Notes: a model not told the origin generated them from the letters alone. A stretch of DNA of 64,000 nt from Streptomyces sp. CB02400 (GCF_001905725.1 NZ_LIWB01000017.1:141607-205606), one strand, 5' to 3'; shown: positions 14,232-24,489, counted from the stretch's first letter. Made by a program: numbers and translations.

Positions 14232-15731
14232 CTAGTCGGGTGTCCGGTCGGTCGGTGCGCCCCGTGTCGCCCCCCGCGTGTGGACGTACAGCTTGCGCCG
14301 GTCGCCGACGTCGAGGCGCTGGGGGAGCGGCAGCTCGTGGCGCACCGGCCGTGCGTGGTCGGCGAGTTGCCGGCGCGGGTTGTAGACCTGGTTGAACTTC
14401 CACAGCATGCGGGCGAAGTTGGTCTGCCCGTGCAGCAGGTTGCGGCCGAGCACGCGCGCCGCGCCGAACGCCGTGCGCACCCCCAGGTGTTTGCGGTTGA
14501 TGACCGCCTGGGTGCGCACCAGCTCCTCGTAGAAGCGCTCCAGCGGCAGCGTGGTCGGCACCACCGCGTGCTGGATGTCGAAGAGGCGGTAGTCGCGGGT
14601 GGTGAGCCGACGCGACTCGGTGTGCCAGATCTCCGTACCCGGATACGGCGTCATCACCGTGAAGTGCACGATCTCCGGCACGGCCAGCGCGAACTCCCGC
14701 ACCACGCGGAAGCGTTCCTCGTCCCAGGCCGGATCCACGATCAGATTGATCGCGACCTTGATGCCGAGCCGCCGGGCCGTCTCCAGCGCCTTCAGGTTCT
14801 CGTCCGGGCTGACCCGCTTGCGGTACAGGTCGAGCCCCTCGGCGTCGATCGCCTCCATGCCGAGGAACATGTAGCGCAGCCCCAGCCGGGCCCACCGCTC
14901 GAACACCTCGGGATGGCGCAGCAGGACGTCGGCGCGCGTCTCCAGGTAGTACTTCTTGCGGATGCCGCGCCGCTCCACCTCGGCGGCGATGGCGTTGCCG
15001 TGCTCGGGCCGGATGAACGCGACGTCGTCCACGATGAACACGTTCGGCTCGCGGACCCTCGCCAGGTCCTCCGCCGCCGCCTCGGGCGAGGCCTTGCGGT
15101 AGCTGCGGCCGTAGAACGTCCACGCCGAGCAGAACGAGCAGTCCCAGGGACAGCCGCGGGTGAACTCGATGGACGCGCACGGGTCGAGCTCGCCGATGAA
15201 GTAGCGGCGCCGGCTGCGCATCAGATCGCGGGCCGGGAGCGGTCCGTCGATGCTGTGCAGCATCAGCGGCGCCGGTCCGCGCCCGGCCGCCGTGACGACG
15301 CCCGGCACGCCCTCCACCCCGCCGTCGCGCACCGCCTCCAGCAGCGGGGCCATCGCCGGCTCCCCCTCTCCGCGGACCACCGCGTCGACCGCGCCCTCCG
15401 CCTGTTCGATGACCTCCTCGGCGACGAACGAGACACTGTGCCCGCCGAAGAACACGAAACAGCCCGGCACCTCCCGCTTCACCCGCGCGGCCAGCGCGAT
15501 CGCCTCGGGGATGTTCGCCAGGTAGTTGAGGGAGACGCCGAGCGCCTCCGGACGGAAGGACCGCACCTCGTCGCGCAGCCGGTTCACGCCCAGCACCTGG
15601 AGGTCGACGACCCGGACCTCGTGACCGGCCTCGCGGGCGGCGCCCGCCACCCGCTCCAGGCCCAGCGGTTCGAGCCGGAGGAAGATCTCGGAGTACATCA
15701 GGGCGCTGGGGTGGACGAGCAGCAGACGCAT
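14232..15731 (-). CDS. B12-binding radical SAM protein, HpnR-like (hopanoid C-3 methylase type)
   Basis: A 499-residue protein with an N-terminal cobalamin-binding-like Rossmann domain (residues 1-150) beginning MRLLLVHPSALMYSEIF. A radical SAM barrel follows, whose cluster motif CPWDCSFC places Cys194, Cys198 and Cys201 on the [4Fe-4S] cluster. The opening sequence and length match the family annotated HpnR, which methylates C-3 of hopanoids. No DxHxxG lower-ligand motif is visible, so cobalamin would bind base-off. No squalene-hopene genes are in the window, so the substrate is uncertain. The ATG at 15731 was chosen because upstream sequence is low in complexity. Confidence 0.75.
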   Translation of the reverse strand: MRLLLVHPSALMYSEIFLRLEPLGLERVAGAAREAGHEVRVVDLQVLGVNRLRDEVRSFRPEALGVSLNYLANIPEAIALAARVKREVPGCFVFFGGHSVSFVAEEVIEQAEGAVDAVVRGEGEPAMAPLLEAVRDGGVEGVPGVVTAAGRGPAPLMLHSIDGPLPARDLMRSRRRYFIGELDPCASIEFTRGCPWDCSFCSAWTFYGRSYRKASPEAAAEDLARVREPNVFIVDDVAFIRPEHGNAIAAEVERRGIRKKYYLETRADVLLRHPEVFERWARLGLRYMFLGMEAIDAEGLDLYRKRVSPDENLKALETARRLGIKVAINLIVDPAWDEERFRVVREFALAVPEIVHFTVMTPYPGTEIWHTESRRLTTRDYRLFDIQHAVVPTTLPLERFYEELVRTQAVINRKHLGVRTAFGAARVLGRNLLHGQTNFARMLWKFNQVYNPRRQLADHARPVRHELPLPQRLDVGDRRKLYVHTRGATRGAPTDRTPD

Positions 15732-16015
15732 GGGGACCTCGCCACGGGGTCGGACGGACCGGGTACGGAAGGGTGTCCCCTTCGTATCCCGGCACACGCG
15801 GCCGCGTACCCGCCATACGCCCGCCTGGCCGCACCCCGCGGCCCGCAGGAGTGGTCCTGCGGCGCGGCGCGCCGGCCCGCGTGAGCCCGGACGCCGCCCG
15901 CCGGCAGAGGTGGGAGAGGGCCGGGCGGACCGGCTCCTGCACTGGCGGGGTGCACCGGAGTGGGGGTGTCCTGGAGGCCGAGGACCCGCAGCGACAGCGC
16001 ATGGGAGACCGACTC

Positions 16016-16879
<864 letters not shown>

Positions 16880-17126
16880 GACCCCGGCGTGGAGCGGAGC
16901 ACCGCCACCGCTACGCTCCGGATGAGCGGACCGACCCGAACGGGTGCATGCGCCTCACATGAATGTGAGGTGACTCTCAGAGGCCGTCTTTGTGCGACCC
17001 CTACAAGCCGGATGCCCTCTGAGCAGTCGGAACGGCTGCATGCCGCCGGGGTTCTGTTCAGGGGTACCAGGAAAACACCCCGGAGACTGTGAGGAGTCGA
17101 CGGCTCGCATTTCCAGGTCGGCTTCG

Positions 17127-17132
17127 TAAGGT
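17127..17132 (+). promoter_or_regulatory. -10 element of a probable leaderless accB transcript
   Basis: TAAGGT lies exactly six bases upstream of the accB ATG, and no Shine-Dalgarno lies between them. This is the usual geometry of Streptomyces leaderless promoters. The remaining 240 bases upstream (16,880-17,126) hold no convincing gene. Confidence 0.5.
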
Positions 17133-17138
17133 CACTAC

Positions 17139-18722
17139 ATGACCGTTTTGGATGAGGCGCCGGGTGAGCCGACCGACGCGCGCGGACGCGTGGCCGAACT
17201 GCACGAGATCCGTGCGCAGGCACTGGCCGGCCCGAGCGAGAAGGCGACCGCGGCGCAGCACGCCAAGGGCAAGCTGACCGCGCGGGAGCGCATCGAACTG
17301 CTGCTGGACCCAGGGTCCTTCCGCGAGGTCGAGCAGCTGCGCCGGCACCGGGCCACCGGCTTCGGTCTGGAGGAGAAGAAGCCGTACACGGACGGTGTGA
17401 TCACCGGCTGGGGCACGGTGGAGGGCCGTACGGTCTTCGTCTACGCCCATGACTTCCGGATCTTCGGCGGCGCGCTGGGCGAGGCCCACGCCACCAAGAT
17501 CCACAAGATCATGGACATGGCCATCGCGGCCGGGGCGCCGCTGGTCTCCCTGAACGACGGCGCCGGCGCCCGCATCCAGGAGGGCGTCTCCGCCCTCGCC
17601 GGGTACGGCGGCATCTTCCAGCGCAACACCAAGGCGTCCGGCGTCATCCCGCAGATCAGCGTGATGCTCGGCCCCTGCGCGGGCGGCGCGGCCTACAGCC
17701 CCGCCCTGACGGACTTCGTGTTCATGGTCCGCGACACCTCGCAGATGTTCATCACCGGGCCCGACGTCGTCAAGGCGGTCACCGGCGAGGAGATCACCCA
17801 GAACGGCCTGGGCGGCGCGGACGTGCACGCCGAGACCTCCGGTGTCTGCCACTTCGCCTACGACGACGAGGAGACGTGCATCCACGAGGTGCGCTACCTC
17901 CTGTCGCTGCTCCCGCAGAACAACCGGGAGAACCCGCCGCGCGTGGAGTGCGCCGACGACGCGGACCGCCGCAGCGACGTCCTCCTCGACCTGGTCCCCG
18001 CCGACGGCAACCGGCCGTACGACATGGCCAAGGTCATCGAGGAGATCGTCGACGACGGCGAGTACCTGGAGGTCCACGAGCGCTGGGCGCGCAACATCAT
18101 CTGCGCCCTGGCCCGGATGGACGGCCAGGTCGTCGGCATCGTCGCCAACCAGCCGCAGTCGCTGGCGGGCGTGCTGGACATCGAGGCGTCCGAGAAGGCC
18201 GCCCGCTTCGTCCAGATGTGCGACGCCTTCAACATCCCGATCCTCACCTTCCTGGACGTCCCCGGCTTCCTCCCGGGCGTCGACCAGGAGCACGGCGGCA
18301 TCATCCGCCACGGCGCGAAGCTGCTGTACGCGTACTGCAACGCCACCGTGCCGCGGATCTCGCTGATCCTGCGCAAGGCGTACGGCGGTGCGTACATCGT
18401 CATGGACTCCCAGTCCATCGGCGCCGACCTCACGTACGCCTGGCCGACGAACGAGATCGCCGTGATGGGTGCGGAGGGGGCGGCCAACGTCATCTTCCGG
18501 CGCCAGATCGCCGAGGCCGAGGACCCCGACGCCATGCGGGCGCGCATGGTCAAGGAGTACAAGTCCGAGCTGATGCACCCGTACTACGCCGCCGAGCGCG
18601 GTCTGGTCGACGACGTCATCGACCCGGCCGAAACCCGTGAGGTGCTGATCCGTTCACTGGCGATGCTGCAGACCAAGCACGCCGATCTGCCGTCCCGCAA
18701 GCACGGCAACCCGCCGCAGTAA
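17139..18722 (+). CDS. accB: Acyl-CoA carboxylase carboxyltransferase (beta) subunit AccB
   Basis: A 527-residue biotin-dependent carboxyltransferase beta subunit. It transfers CO2 from carboxybiotin on the alpha subunit to acetyl- or propionyl-CoA, supplying malonyl- and methylmalonyl-CoA for fatty acids and polyketides. Crotonase-like N and C halves are evident, with GAGARIQEGV and GPCAGGAAYSPA in the N domain and PGFLPGVDQEHGGIIRHGAK in the C domain. The specificity residue in GGAYIVM is Ile420, the value known for S. coelicolor AccB (acetyl and propionyl); PccB has Asp at the equivalent position. AccE follows 14 bases downstream. The alpha subunit is encoded elsewhere. Confidence 0.93.
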   Translation: MTVLDEAPGEPTDARGRVAELHEIRAQALAGPSEKATAAQHAKGKLTARERIELLLDPGSFREVEQLRRHRATGFGLEEKKPYTDGVITGWGTVEGRTVFVYAHDFRIFGGALGEAHATKIHKIMDMAIAAGAPLVSLNDGAGARIQEGVSALAGYGGIFQRNTKASGVIPQISVMLGPCAGGAAYSPALTDFVFMVRDTSQMFITGPDVVKAVTGEEITQNGLGGADVHAETSGVCHFAYDDEETCIHEVRYLLSLLPQNNRENPPRVECADDADRRSDVLLDLVPADGNRPYDMAKVIEEIVDDGEYLEVHERWARNIICALARMDGQVVGIVANQPQSLAGVLDIEASEKAARFVQMCDAFNIPILTFLDVPGFLPGVDQEHGGIIRHGAKLLYAYCNATVPRISLILRKAYGGAYIVMDSQSIGADLTYAWPTNEIAVMGAEGAANVIFRRQIAEAEDPDAMRARMVKEYKSELMHPYYAAERGLVDDVIDPAETREVLIRSLAMLQTKHADLPSRKHGNPPQ

Positions 18723-18736
18723 GGGAGACGCACGCC

Positions 18737-18925
18737 ATGAGCACACCTGACATCCGCGTCGAGAAGGGGCACGCCGAGCCGGAGGAGGTCGCCGCGATCA
18801 CGGCGATCCTGCTGGCCAGGGCTGCCGCCCAGCCGGCGGCTCCGGCCCACCGGGGCCGGGCGAAGGCCGGCTGGCGCCGCCTGGAACGCGAACCGGGCTT
18901 CCGAGCCCCCCACAGCTGGCGCTGA
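18737..18925 (+). CDS. accE: Acyl-CoA carboxylase epsilon subunit AccE
   Basis: A 62-residue protein, the usual length of the Streptomyces epsilon subunit. It has the family pattern: an acidic start (MSTPDIRVEKGHAEPEEVAAITAILLAR), a disordered Ala/Pro linker, then WRRLEREPGFRAPHSWR with conserved tryptophans. The epsilon subunit binds the beta hexamer and is needed for full carboxylase activity. It is separated from accB by 14 bases, with GGGAGAC upstream of the ATG, and a strong terminator follows 8 bases after the stop. Confidence 0.92.
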   Translation: MSTPDIRVEKGHAEPEEVAAITAILLARAAAQPAAPAHRGRAKAGWRRLEREPGFRAPHSWR

Positions 18926-18933
18926 CCTCGCAA

Positions 18934-18975
18934 ACATGAAGAGGCCCCTCCTTTCAAGGAGGGGCCTCTTCATGT
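18934..18975. terminator. Bidirectional terminator between accE and the conservon
   Basis: A 20-bp perfect stem (18934-18953 with 18956-18975) has a two-base loop; its core is GGCCCCTCC paired with GGAGGGGCC. It directly follows accE and faces the convergent cvnD gene. Confidence 0.85.
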
Positions 18976-18976
18976 A

Positions 18977-19244
18977 CCTAGGGGCGCGGGGAACTGCGCG
19001 ACCAGCCCCCCGCCTGCCCGCACCCGGCATGCAACAGCCCCCGGCAGCCCAGTGGCCGCAGGGGGCGTTGCGCGACTCGGCGCTTGCGAGGTGCCGCCTG
19101 CGCCCACCCGTGCCGCCCCAGCGGCACGACTGCCCGCAGGCGGCGGCGTGTCTTCAGGGGCGCGGGGAACTGCGCGACAAGCCACGGACTGCCCGCACCC
19201 GGCACGCGACAGGCCCGGCAGCCCAGTGGCCGCAGGCCGACCGA
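18977..19244. repeat. Intergenic block of dispersed GC-rich repeats
   Basis: Two copies of the AGGGGCGCGGGGAACTGCGCG core start near 18978 and 19154, each followed by a related stretch (CCGCACCCGGC...) ending near 19,030 and 19,205. Between them, 19100-19137 is the exact reverse complement of 46152-46189 and contains a GTGCCGC/GCGGCAC hairpin. No credible gene is present. Confidence 0.7.
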
Positions 19245-19826
19245 CTAGCGGAGGCGGGCCATCAGGGCGTGTTCCACCAGGGTGATCAGGGCCGACTTCG
19301 CGTCGGCGCGGTGCCGGGCGTCGGTGGTGATGATCGGGGTGTCGGGACCGATCTGAAGAGCTTCCCGCACCTCGTCCGGCTGGTACGGCTGCTGGCCGTC
19401 GAAGCCGTTGAGGGCGATCACGAAGGGAAGCCCCGAGTTCTCGAAGTAGTCGACCGCCGGGAAGCAGTCGGCGAGCCTCCTCGTGTCAACGAGGACGATC
19501 GCGCCGATGGCGCCGCGCACCAGGTCGTCCCACATGAACCAGAAGCGGTCCTGGCCGGGCGTACCGAACAGGTACAGGATCAGGTCCTGGTCCAGGGTGA
19601 TACGGCCGAAGTCCATGGCGACCGTCGTGGTCGTCTTGTCCCCGGTGTGGGTGAGGTCGTCGATGCCCGCCGAAGCAGACGTCATGACGGCCTCCGTGCG
19701 CAGCGGGTTGATCTCCGAAACGGCCCCGACGAACGTGGTCTTGCCCACGCCGAAGCCACCCGCCACCACGATCTTCGCCGAGGTGGTGGAGCGGGAAGGA
19801 CCGCCGCTAGAGCTTGCGAAGTCCAC
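19245..19826 (-). CDS. cvnD: Conservon GTPase CvnD (Ras/MglA-like ATP/GTP-binding protein)
   Basis: A 193-residue small GTPase. The P-loop GGFGVGKT is at residues 23-30, the switch region carries TTVAMDFGRI and the G3 motif reads FGTPGQDRF. VDTRRLADCF and ALNGFDG lie near the G4 position, with NGFD replacing the usual NKxD. It is the last gene of a conservon, in which kinase CvnA, roadblock CvnB, DUF742 CvnC and CvnD form a membrane-associated switch compared with eukaryotic GPCR modules. Its ATG lies inside the 3' end of cvnC (20-bp overlap). By synteny this set is the S. coelicolor cvn2 equivalent (from memory). Confidence 0.9.
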   Translation of the reverse strand: MDFASSSGGPSRSTTSAKIVVAGGFGVGKTTFVGAVSEINPLRTEAVMTSASAGIDDLTHTGDKTTTTVAMDFGRITLDQDLILYLFGTPGQDRFWFMWDDLVRGAIGAIVLVDTRRLADCFPAVDYFENSGLPFVIALNGFDGQQPYQPDEVREALQIGPDTPIITTDARHRADAKSALITLVEHALMARLR

Positions 19827-20379
19827 TGAGCACCCTTTCGAGCAGTGTCACGTCTGGCTGGCCGCCGGCGCTCTCGTCGCCGCCGGGCTGATGGATGGCG
19901 ACCAGTCCCGCCTCCGCCAAGTCGGCGACGAGGATCCTGGCCACGCCGAGAGGGATCGTCAGCAGGGCCGAGATCTCGGCCACCGACTTGATCTCCCGGC
20001 AGAGGGTGCAGATCCGCTGATGCTCGGGCAGCTGGCCCTGCATCTGGTGCGGCTGCGCGGTGGTGTGCACCAGCGCCTCGATGGCGAGCTGGTACCGCGG
20101 CCTGGTGCGGCCGCCCGTCATCGCGTACGGGCGCACCAGGGGGTTGTTCGACGCCCCGGCGGGCGCCGACTCGGGTGCTCGGCGTTGCGGCTGCACCGGC
20201 TGGATGCGCGGGGCGTGCGGCTGGTCGTACGGCGAAGGGCCGGGGCCCTGCGGCGCGTACGGCTGCCGGTGCTGTGGCGCGGAGGGGTATCCGTACCGGT
20301 TCTGGGAACCGTCGTTCTGGCCCTGGGCAGGACCGTACGACCAGTTGCCCGCGGATGAACCGTCTGGGGGTGTTGCCAC
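19807..20379 (-). CDS. cvnC: Conservon protein CvnC (DUF742)
   Basis: A 190-residue DUF742 protein. The first 75 residues are a disordered Pro/Gln/Tyr-rich extension. The conserved domain starts at LVRPYAMTGGRTRPRY and contains LPEHQRICTLCREIKSVAEISALL, a winged-helix-like segment with a CxxC pair, and ends VTLLERVLSGLRKL. DUF742 proteins are thought to interact with the GTPase and roadblock partner. An ATG start at 20379 follows GGAGGAG in the mRNA sense. It overlaps cvnD by 20 bases. The disordered extension is much longer than in the second conservon's copy. Confidence 0.88.
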   Translation of the reverse strand: MATPPDGSSAGNWSYGPAQGQNDGSQNRYGYPSAPQHRQPYAPQGPGPSPYDQPHAPRIQPVQPQRRAPESAPAGASNNPLVRPYAMTGGRTRPRYQLAIEALVHTTAQPHQMQGQLPEHQRICTLCREIKSVAEISALLTIPLGVARILVADLAEAGLVAIHQPGGDESAGGQPDVTLLERVLSGLRKL

Positions 20380-20473
20380 TTTCTCCTCCTCCGACTGTGC
20401 CTGGCACCCATCACTGTGGAGCCGCGTCCCGAAACCTTACGGCCCCGGGACGCCAAAACGCACCGTCTGTCCT

Positions 20474-20896
20474 CTAGTTGAGAAGGCTCCCTTGGAGCTC
20501 CGCTCGAAGGTCCGGCGTCAGGACCGTACCGGCTCGGTCGACCAGAAGGGCCATCTCGTACCCAATGAGGCCGATGTCCGCCTCGGGATGTGCGAGAACC
20601 GCGAGCGACGAACCATCGGAAATGGACATGATGAACAGGAATCCCCGCTCCATCTCCACAACCGTCTGGTTCACGCTGCCGCCCTCGAAGATCCGGGAGG
20701 CGCCTGCCGTCAGAGACGTCAGACCGGAGGCGACGGCCGCGAGCTGGTCGGCGCGGTCGCGCGGAAAGCCTTCGGACATCGCCAGAAGGAGTCCGTCGGC
20801 GGAGACCACCACCGTGTGGGACACCCCCGGGGTGTTGTCCACGAAGTTGGTGATCAACCAGTTCAGGTTCTGTGCCGCCTGGCTCATCGGGCTCAC
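20474..20896 (-). CDS. cvnB: Conservon roadblock/LC7 protein CvnB
   Basis: A 140-residue roadblock/LC7 domain protein, beginning MSPMSQAAQNLNWLITNFVDNTPGVSHTVVVSADGLLLA. The GTP-regulator partner fold shows the usual SADGLLLA, RADQLAAVASGLTSL and MERGFLFIMSISDGSSLAVLAHPEADIG segments. Roadblock proteins act with MglA-type GTPases as activators or scaffolds. The GTG at 20896 is one base after the cvnA stop, with AGGAG seven bases upstream, so it is preferred over the ATG at 20887. It is nearly identical to the copy at 25,569-25,991. Confidence 0.9.
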   Translation of the reverse strand: MSPMSQAAQNLNWLITNFVDNTPGVSHTVVVSADGLLLAMSEGFPRDRADQLAAVASGLTSLTAGASRIFEGGSVNQTVVEMERGFLFIMSISDGSSLAVLAHPEADIGLIGYEMALLVDRAGTVLTPDLRAELQGSLLN

Positions 20897-20897
20897 A

Positions 20898-23800
20898 CTA
20901 ACGCTCCTGGTTGTAGGTGCTGTCAGAACCGAAGCCCTGACCGTTCGTTTCACTGCCCGCGCTGCGGCCCTTTTGGACACCGCGACGCAGGTTGCTCAGC
21001 CTGCCCCGGACGTCTTCCGGGGCGCGGGAGACCTGGGGGCCTCCCTGGGGGGTGGTTTCGGCGGCTCCCTGGACCAGGTTGGCCTTGGGGACTCGCCGCG
21101 GCAGACCGGAGGAGGTCACTCCGCCGGCCTTGGGCTTCCGGAGCGACGATGCCTGCTGCCAGCGCTCGTCGTTCGCCGAACGCCAGCCGCTGTCGCCGTC
21201 ACCCTCCGGAGTGGAAGCCGGCGGCTCCTGGTTCACACGCCGCGCGCCGCCCGAGCCGTTCGCGCCGCCCGCGGTGGATCCGCGGCGGGGAAGCCCGGCG
21301 TCGGTCAACGGGTGGACGTCGGAGACAGCCGGTCCCGGACGGTCGAAGCCTACGCTGTCCTGCTCACGTGCGTCAGCGGCCTGCGCATTTTCCGATTCCG
21401 GGGCCTGAGCAGGGTACTGGTCCGGGTAGCCGTTGTGGTAACCGCCCTGCTGCGGCCAGTCGTCCTGGGCCGGCTCAGCGTAGGAGGCGTCCGGATAGCC
21501 GCCGTTGGACGAGAAGGCGTCGTTCTGGGCCGGCGGACCGTCCGGCGCGTAGAACCCCTCGCCGTACGCCTGCTGCTGCGGCTCCTCGTACGCCGTCCGC
21601 TGCCCGTTGTCGTACGCCTGCTGGTCGTACCCGGCGGTCTGCTGCTCCTGGTAACCGCCGTCGAAGCCCCGGCCGTTGTCCTGGTAACCCTGGCCGTCGT
21701 CGTAGCCCTGCGGGGCGGCGAACCCGTCCGGGTAGGCGGGCGCCTCGGGGGTCTCCTGGGCGTTCGCGGCGGCCGGCTCGGGCTGCGCCTGGGACTCCAG
21801 GGCCGCCCGGCGCTCCTCGCGCATCAGGGAACGGCCGACCGGGTCCAGGTCGCGGATGTCGTCCGGGACCTCCGTGTAGCGGCTGTCGTCGAAGCCCAGC
21901 TCCGCGGCGGTGCGCAGCGGCTGCCGGCCGAAGTCCTCGCCCTGGAAGTTCTGCTCCGGGATGATCTGCGAGACCGTGAACTCGTCGCGGTCCGGCTGCT
22001 GCTCGCCGCCACCGCCGTGGGTGATCGCGTCCGGCAGCATGACCAGCGAGGTGGTGCCGGCCTGCTCGCCCGAGGGGCGGAGCTGGACCCGGATGCCGTG
22101 CCGGTCGGACAGCCGGCCGACCACGAACAGGCCCATGCGCTGCGAGATCGCGGCGTCCACGGTCGGCGGGTTGGCCAGCTTGTGGTTGATGTCCGCGAAG
22201 TCCTCGGCGGTGAGGCCGATGCCCTTGTCGTGGATCTCGACCATCACGCGGCCGTCGGGGAGACGGGTCGCGGTGACGCGGACCTTGGTCTGCGGGGAGG
22301 AGAAGGTGGTGGCGTTCTCCAGGAGCTCGGCGAGCAGGTGCACGAGGTCGGTCACCGCGCGGCCGTGGATCTCGGCCTCGGGGACACCGGACAGCTCGAT
22401 GCGCTCGTACTGCTCCACCTCGGAGGAGGCGGCGCGCAACACGTCGACCAGCGGCACCGGCTGGTCCCAGCGGCGGCCGGGCTCCTCGCCGGCGAGGACC
22501 AGGAGGTTCTCGCCGTTGCGGCGCATACGGGTCGCGAGGTGGTCCAGGCGGAAGAGGTTCTCCAGCTGGTCCGGGTCGGCCTCGTTGTTCTCCAGGTCGG
22601 TGATCAGGGTCAGCTGGCCCTCGATCAGCGACTGGTTGCGGCGCGACAGGTTGGTGAAGATCGCGTTGATGTTGCCCCGCAGCAGGGCCTGCTCGGAGGC
22701 GAGCCGGACGGCCTCGCGGTGGACCTGGTCGAAGGCGCGGGCGACCTCGCCGATCTCGTCGGTGGTGGAGATCGGGATCGGCGCGACCTTGGTGTCGACC
22801 CGGCCGGGGTCGGTACGGGAGAGCTGGTCGACCAGCATCGGCAGGCGCTGCTCGGCGATGCCGAAGGCGGCGTTGCGCAGCTGGCGCATGGAGCGGCTCA
22901 TCTGGCGGGCCACCATGCCGGCCAGGATGAACGCGGCGAGCAGGGCGATGACGACGGCGGCACCGGTGATGAAGGCGTCGCGCTGGGCGTCGTCGGCGAT
23001 CTGCGCGGCCTCGTTCACCGCGGTGTCGGTGAGGTCGGACTCGATCTCGCTGTAACCGTCGAACTTGAGGGTGCTCACGGCCCACCAGTTGGCGGGGGTG
23101 ATGCCCTGGGCGGCGAGATCGGCGCGGGCGGAGGCGTCCGTGGAGGGGAGCCGGCCCAGCTCGGAGATCATCGTCTCCGGCTTGGCGGGCGGTGCCACGT
23201 AGTCCGGGTCCTTCTGCTTGGCCTCCCGGGCCATCACCTTGCCCTCGGCCTGGATCCGCTGCGCCGTCTGCTCCAGCTTCTCCACGTCGGCCTCGGTGCC
23301 ACCGCCCCGGTACTCCTCGATGGCGATGCGCTCGAGGTAGGCGTAGGAGGTGAGGGCGACGCGCTGGCTGGCGAGCTGGCTGTCGGTCGGGCCGGGCTTC
23401 ACCAGCAGGTGCATGCCGATGGCGCGCTCCAGCGACAGGGCCGACTTGGTCAGCGAGATCGCGTAGACCGTACGTCCGTAGCTGGTGACGTTGCCGGTGC
23501 CGAGACCGAGGTCGTTGGCGAACTCCATCAGGGGGTGGGCGACGGTGACGTAGCCCTCCTCGGTCGCGACACCCTTGAGCTTGGAGGTGTACGCCGCGGC
23601 GCGCAGCTCGGTCAGCTGGGGCTCGGCCTTGCGGAACAGCTCCATCCGGCGCTTCAGGCCGGGCTTGTCCGGCATGCTCTGCGCGGCCTCGTCGAAGGCG
23701 TCGGCTGCCTTGTCGGTCGCGGCGCGGGCCTTGACGACGTCCGGGTCGTCCGTGCCCTTGCCCTGCAGCAGGGGGACCGCGGTGACGTCCCGCTCGTTGT

Positions 23801-24113
23801 AGAGGGCGTTGGCGTAGGTGAGGGAGGCCTGCACCAGGCGGGCGGTGTTCTCCGCGTCCTCGGCCTCGTTCCAGGTGTCGATCGAGCCCTTCACCTGGAA
23901 GCCGCCCATGACCAGACCGACCAGCACGGGTATGAGCAGGATCGCGTTCAGTCTGGTCGTCACGCGCCAGTTGCGCGGGGAAAGGCGGCCTCCGCTCTTG
24001 GCGGGCGCGGCCGTCGGTTCGGGACCGGGCACGGGGGCGGGCGCCGCTGTGCGCGGCGGCGGCGTGAAGTTGCCCCGGGCCGACGGCTCGGGACTGCTCT
24101 TGCTTCGCCTCAC
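20898..24113 (-). CDS. cvnA: Conservon sensor histidine kinase CvnA (nitrate/sulfonate-sensor type)
   Basis: A 1071-residue membrane kinase-like protein. A Pro-rich cytoplasmic start precedes TM1 (about residues 54-73). An extracytoplasmic NIT-like helical sensor spans about 75-375, TM2 lies near 379-398 and a HAMP-like linker follows. LDHLATRMRRNGE stands in the dimerisation-helix position. The ATPase part has the N box HLLAELLENATTFSSP (near 590) and the G box HDKGIGL. After residue 760 the chain is a long disordered Gln/Tyr/Pro-rich tail. It is the first gene of the four-gene conservon. The sensed signal is unknown. Confidence 0.9.
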   Translation of the reverse strand: MRRSKSSPEPSARGNFTPPPRTAAPAPVPGPEPTAAPAKSGGRLSPRNWRVTTRLNAILLIPVLVGLVMGGFQVKGSIDTWNEAEDAENTARLVQASLTYANALYNERDVTAVPLLQGKGTDDPDVVKARAATDKAADAFDEAAQSMPDKPGLKRRMELFRKAEPQLTELRAAAYTSKLKGVATEEGYVTVAHPLMEFANDLGLGTGNVTSYGRTVYAISLTKSALSLERAIGMHLLVKPGPTDSQLASQRVALTSYAYLERIAIEEYRGGGTEADVEKLEQTAQRIQAEGKVMAREAKQKDPDYVAPPAKPETMISELGRLPSTDASARADLAAQGITPANWWAVSTLKFDGYSEIESDLTDTAVNEAAQIADDAQRDAFITGAAVVIALLAAFILAGMVARQMSRSMRQLRNAAFGIAEQRLPMLVDQLSRTDPGRVDTKVAPIPISTTDEIGEVARAFDQVHREAVRLASEQALLRGNINAIFTNLSRRNQSLIEGQLTLITDLENNEADPDQLENLFRLDHLATRMRRNGENLLVLAGEEPGRRWDQPVPLVDVLRAASSEVEQYERIELSGVPEAEIHGRAVTDLVHLLAELLENATTFSSPQTKVRVTATRLPDGRVMVEIHDKGIGLTAEDFADINHKLANPPTVDAAISQRMGLFVVGRLSDRHGIRVQLRPSGEQAGTTSLVMLPDAITHGGGGEQQPDRDEFTVSQIIPEQNFQGEDFGRQPLRTAAELGFDDSRYTEVPDDIRDLDPVGRSLMREERRAALESQAQPEPAAANAQETPEAPAYPDGFAAPQGYDDGQGYQDNGRGFDGGYQEQQTAGYDQQAYDNGQRTAYEEPQQQAYGEGFYAPDGPPAQNDAFSSNGGYPDASYAEPAQDDWPQQGGYHNGYPDQYPAQAPESENAQAADAREQDSVGFDRPGPAVSDVHPLTDAGLPRRGSTAGGANGSGGARRVNQEPPASTPEGDGDSGWRSANDERWQQASSLRKPKAGGVTSSGLPRRVPKANLVQGAAETTPQGGPQVSRAPEDVRGRLSNLRRGVQKGRSAGSETNGQGFGSDSTYNQER

Positions 24114-24489
24114 TCGACCAACAACCTCTCGGCGGTCGGCACCATCGTTGTGCCGCTGTGTCTCAGAGCCCGGTGTGCCATCGACTGTGGAGTACGTCTT
24201 TGACTATTGGGCAGTTCAGGCATTCCAGCATGCCGACCAGCGCTCTTCCAAACATGGGAAGGCGAGGAATCCGAGTGATGTAAGTCCCAGATAAAACGGT
24301 CATACAGAGCGAGCACCGGCAAAAGGCGGTTCGTTCGTGCGCGCAGCGGTACCGCGCGACCGCGTCGCGTGTCGGCCTCCCTCGATTCCTCTGCCGAAAC
24401 GTTATGAACACCGGGGCCGGCCGTGTCAAAGGACACAACCGGCTCCGGGGCATCTACGACAACTGCCGTATGTCGCTTCTTTTTTGGCT
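24114..24489. other. Intergenic region between the two conservons
   Basis: These 376 bases separate cvnD of the upstream conservon from cvnA of the next. The region is AT-richer than the genes around it (for example 24,250-24,310), as expected for a promoter of cvnA on the minus strand. I see no gene, RNA or clear terminator hairpin, so partial read-through between the conservons is possible. Confidence 0.4.

Noticed and set aside
16889..17092. Possible 67-codon gene between the SDR and accB
   Set aside because: Weak codon bias, no ribosome site, no recognisable motif and rare codons. The region is better explained as the accB upstream region.
20478..24203. 1241-codon plus-strand frame opposite the first conservon kinase and roadblock genes
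   Set aside because: It mirrors the codon phase of cvnA and cvnB on the other strand, has no ribosome site and gives a repetitive Leu/Val/Gly/Arg product.
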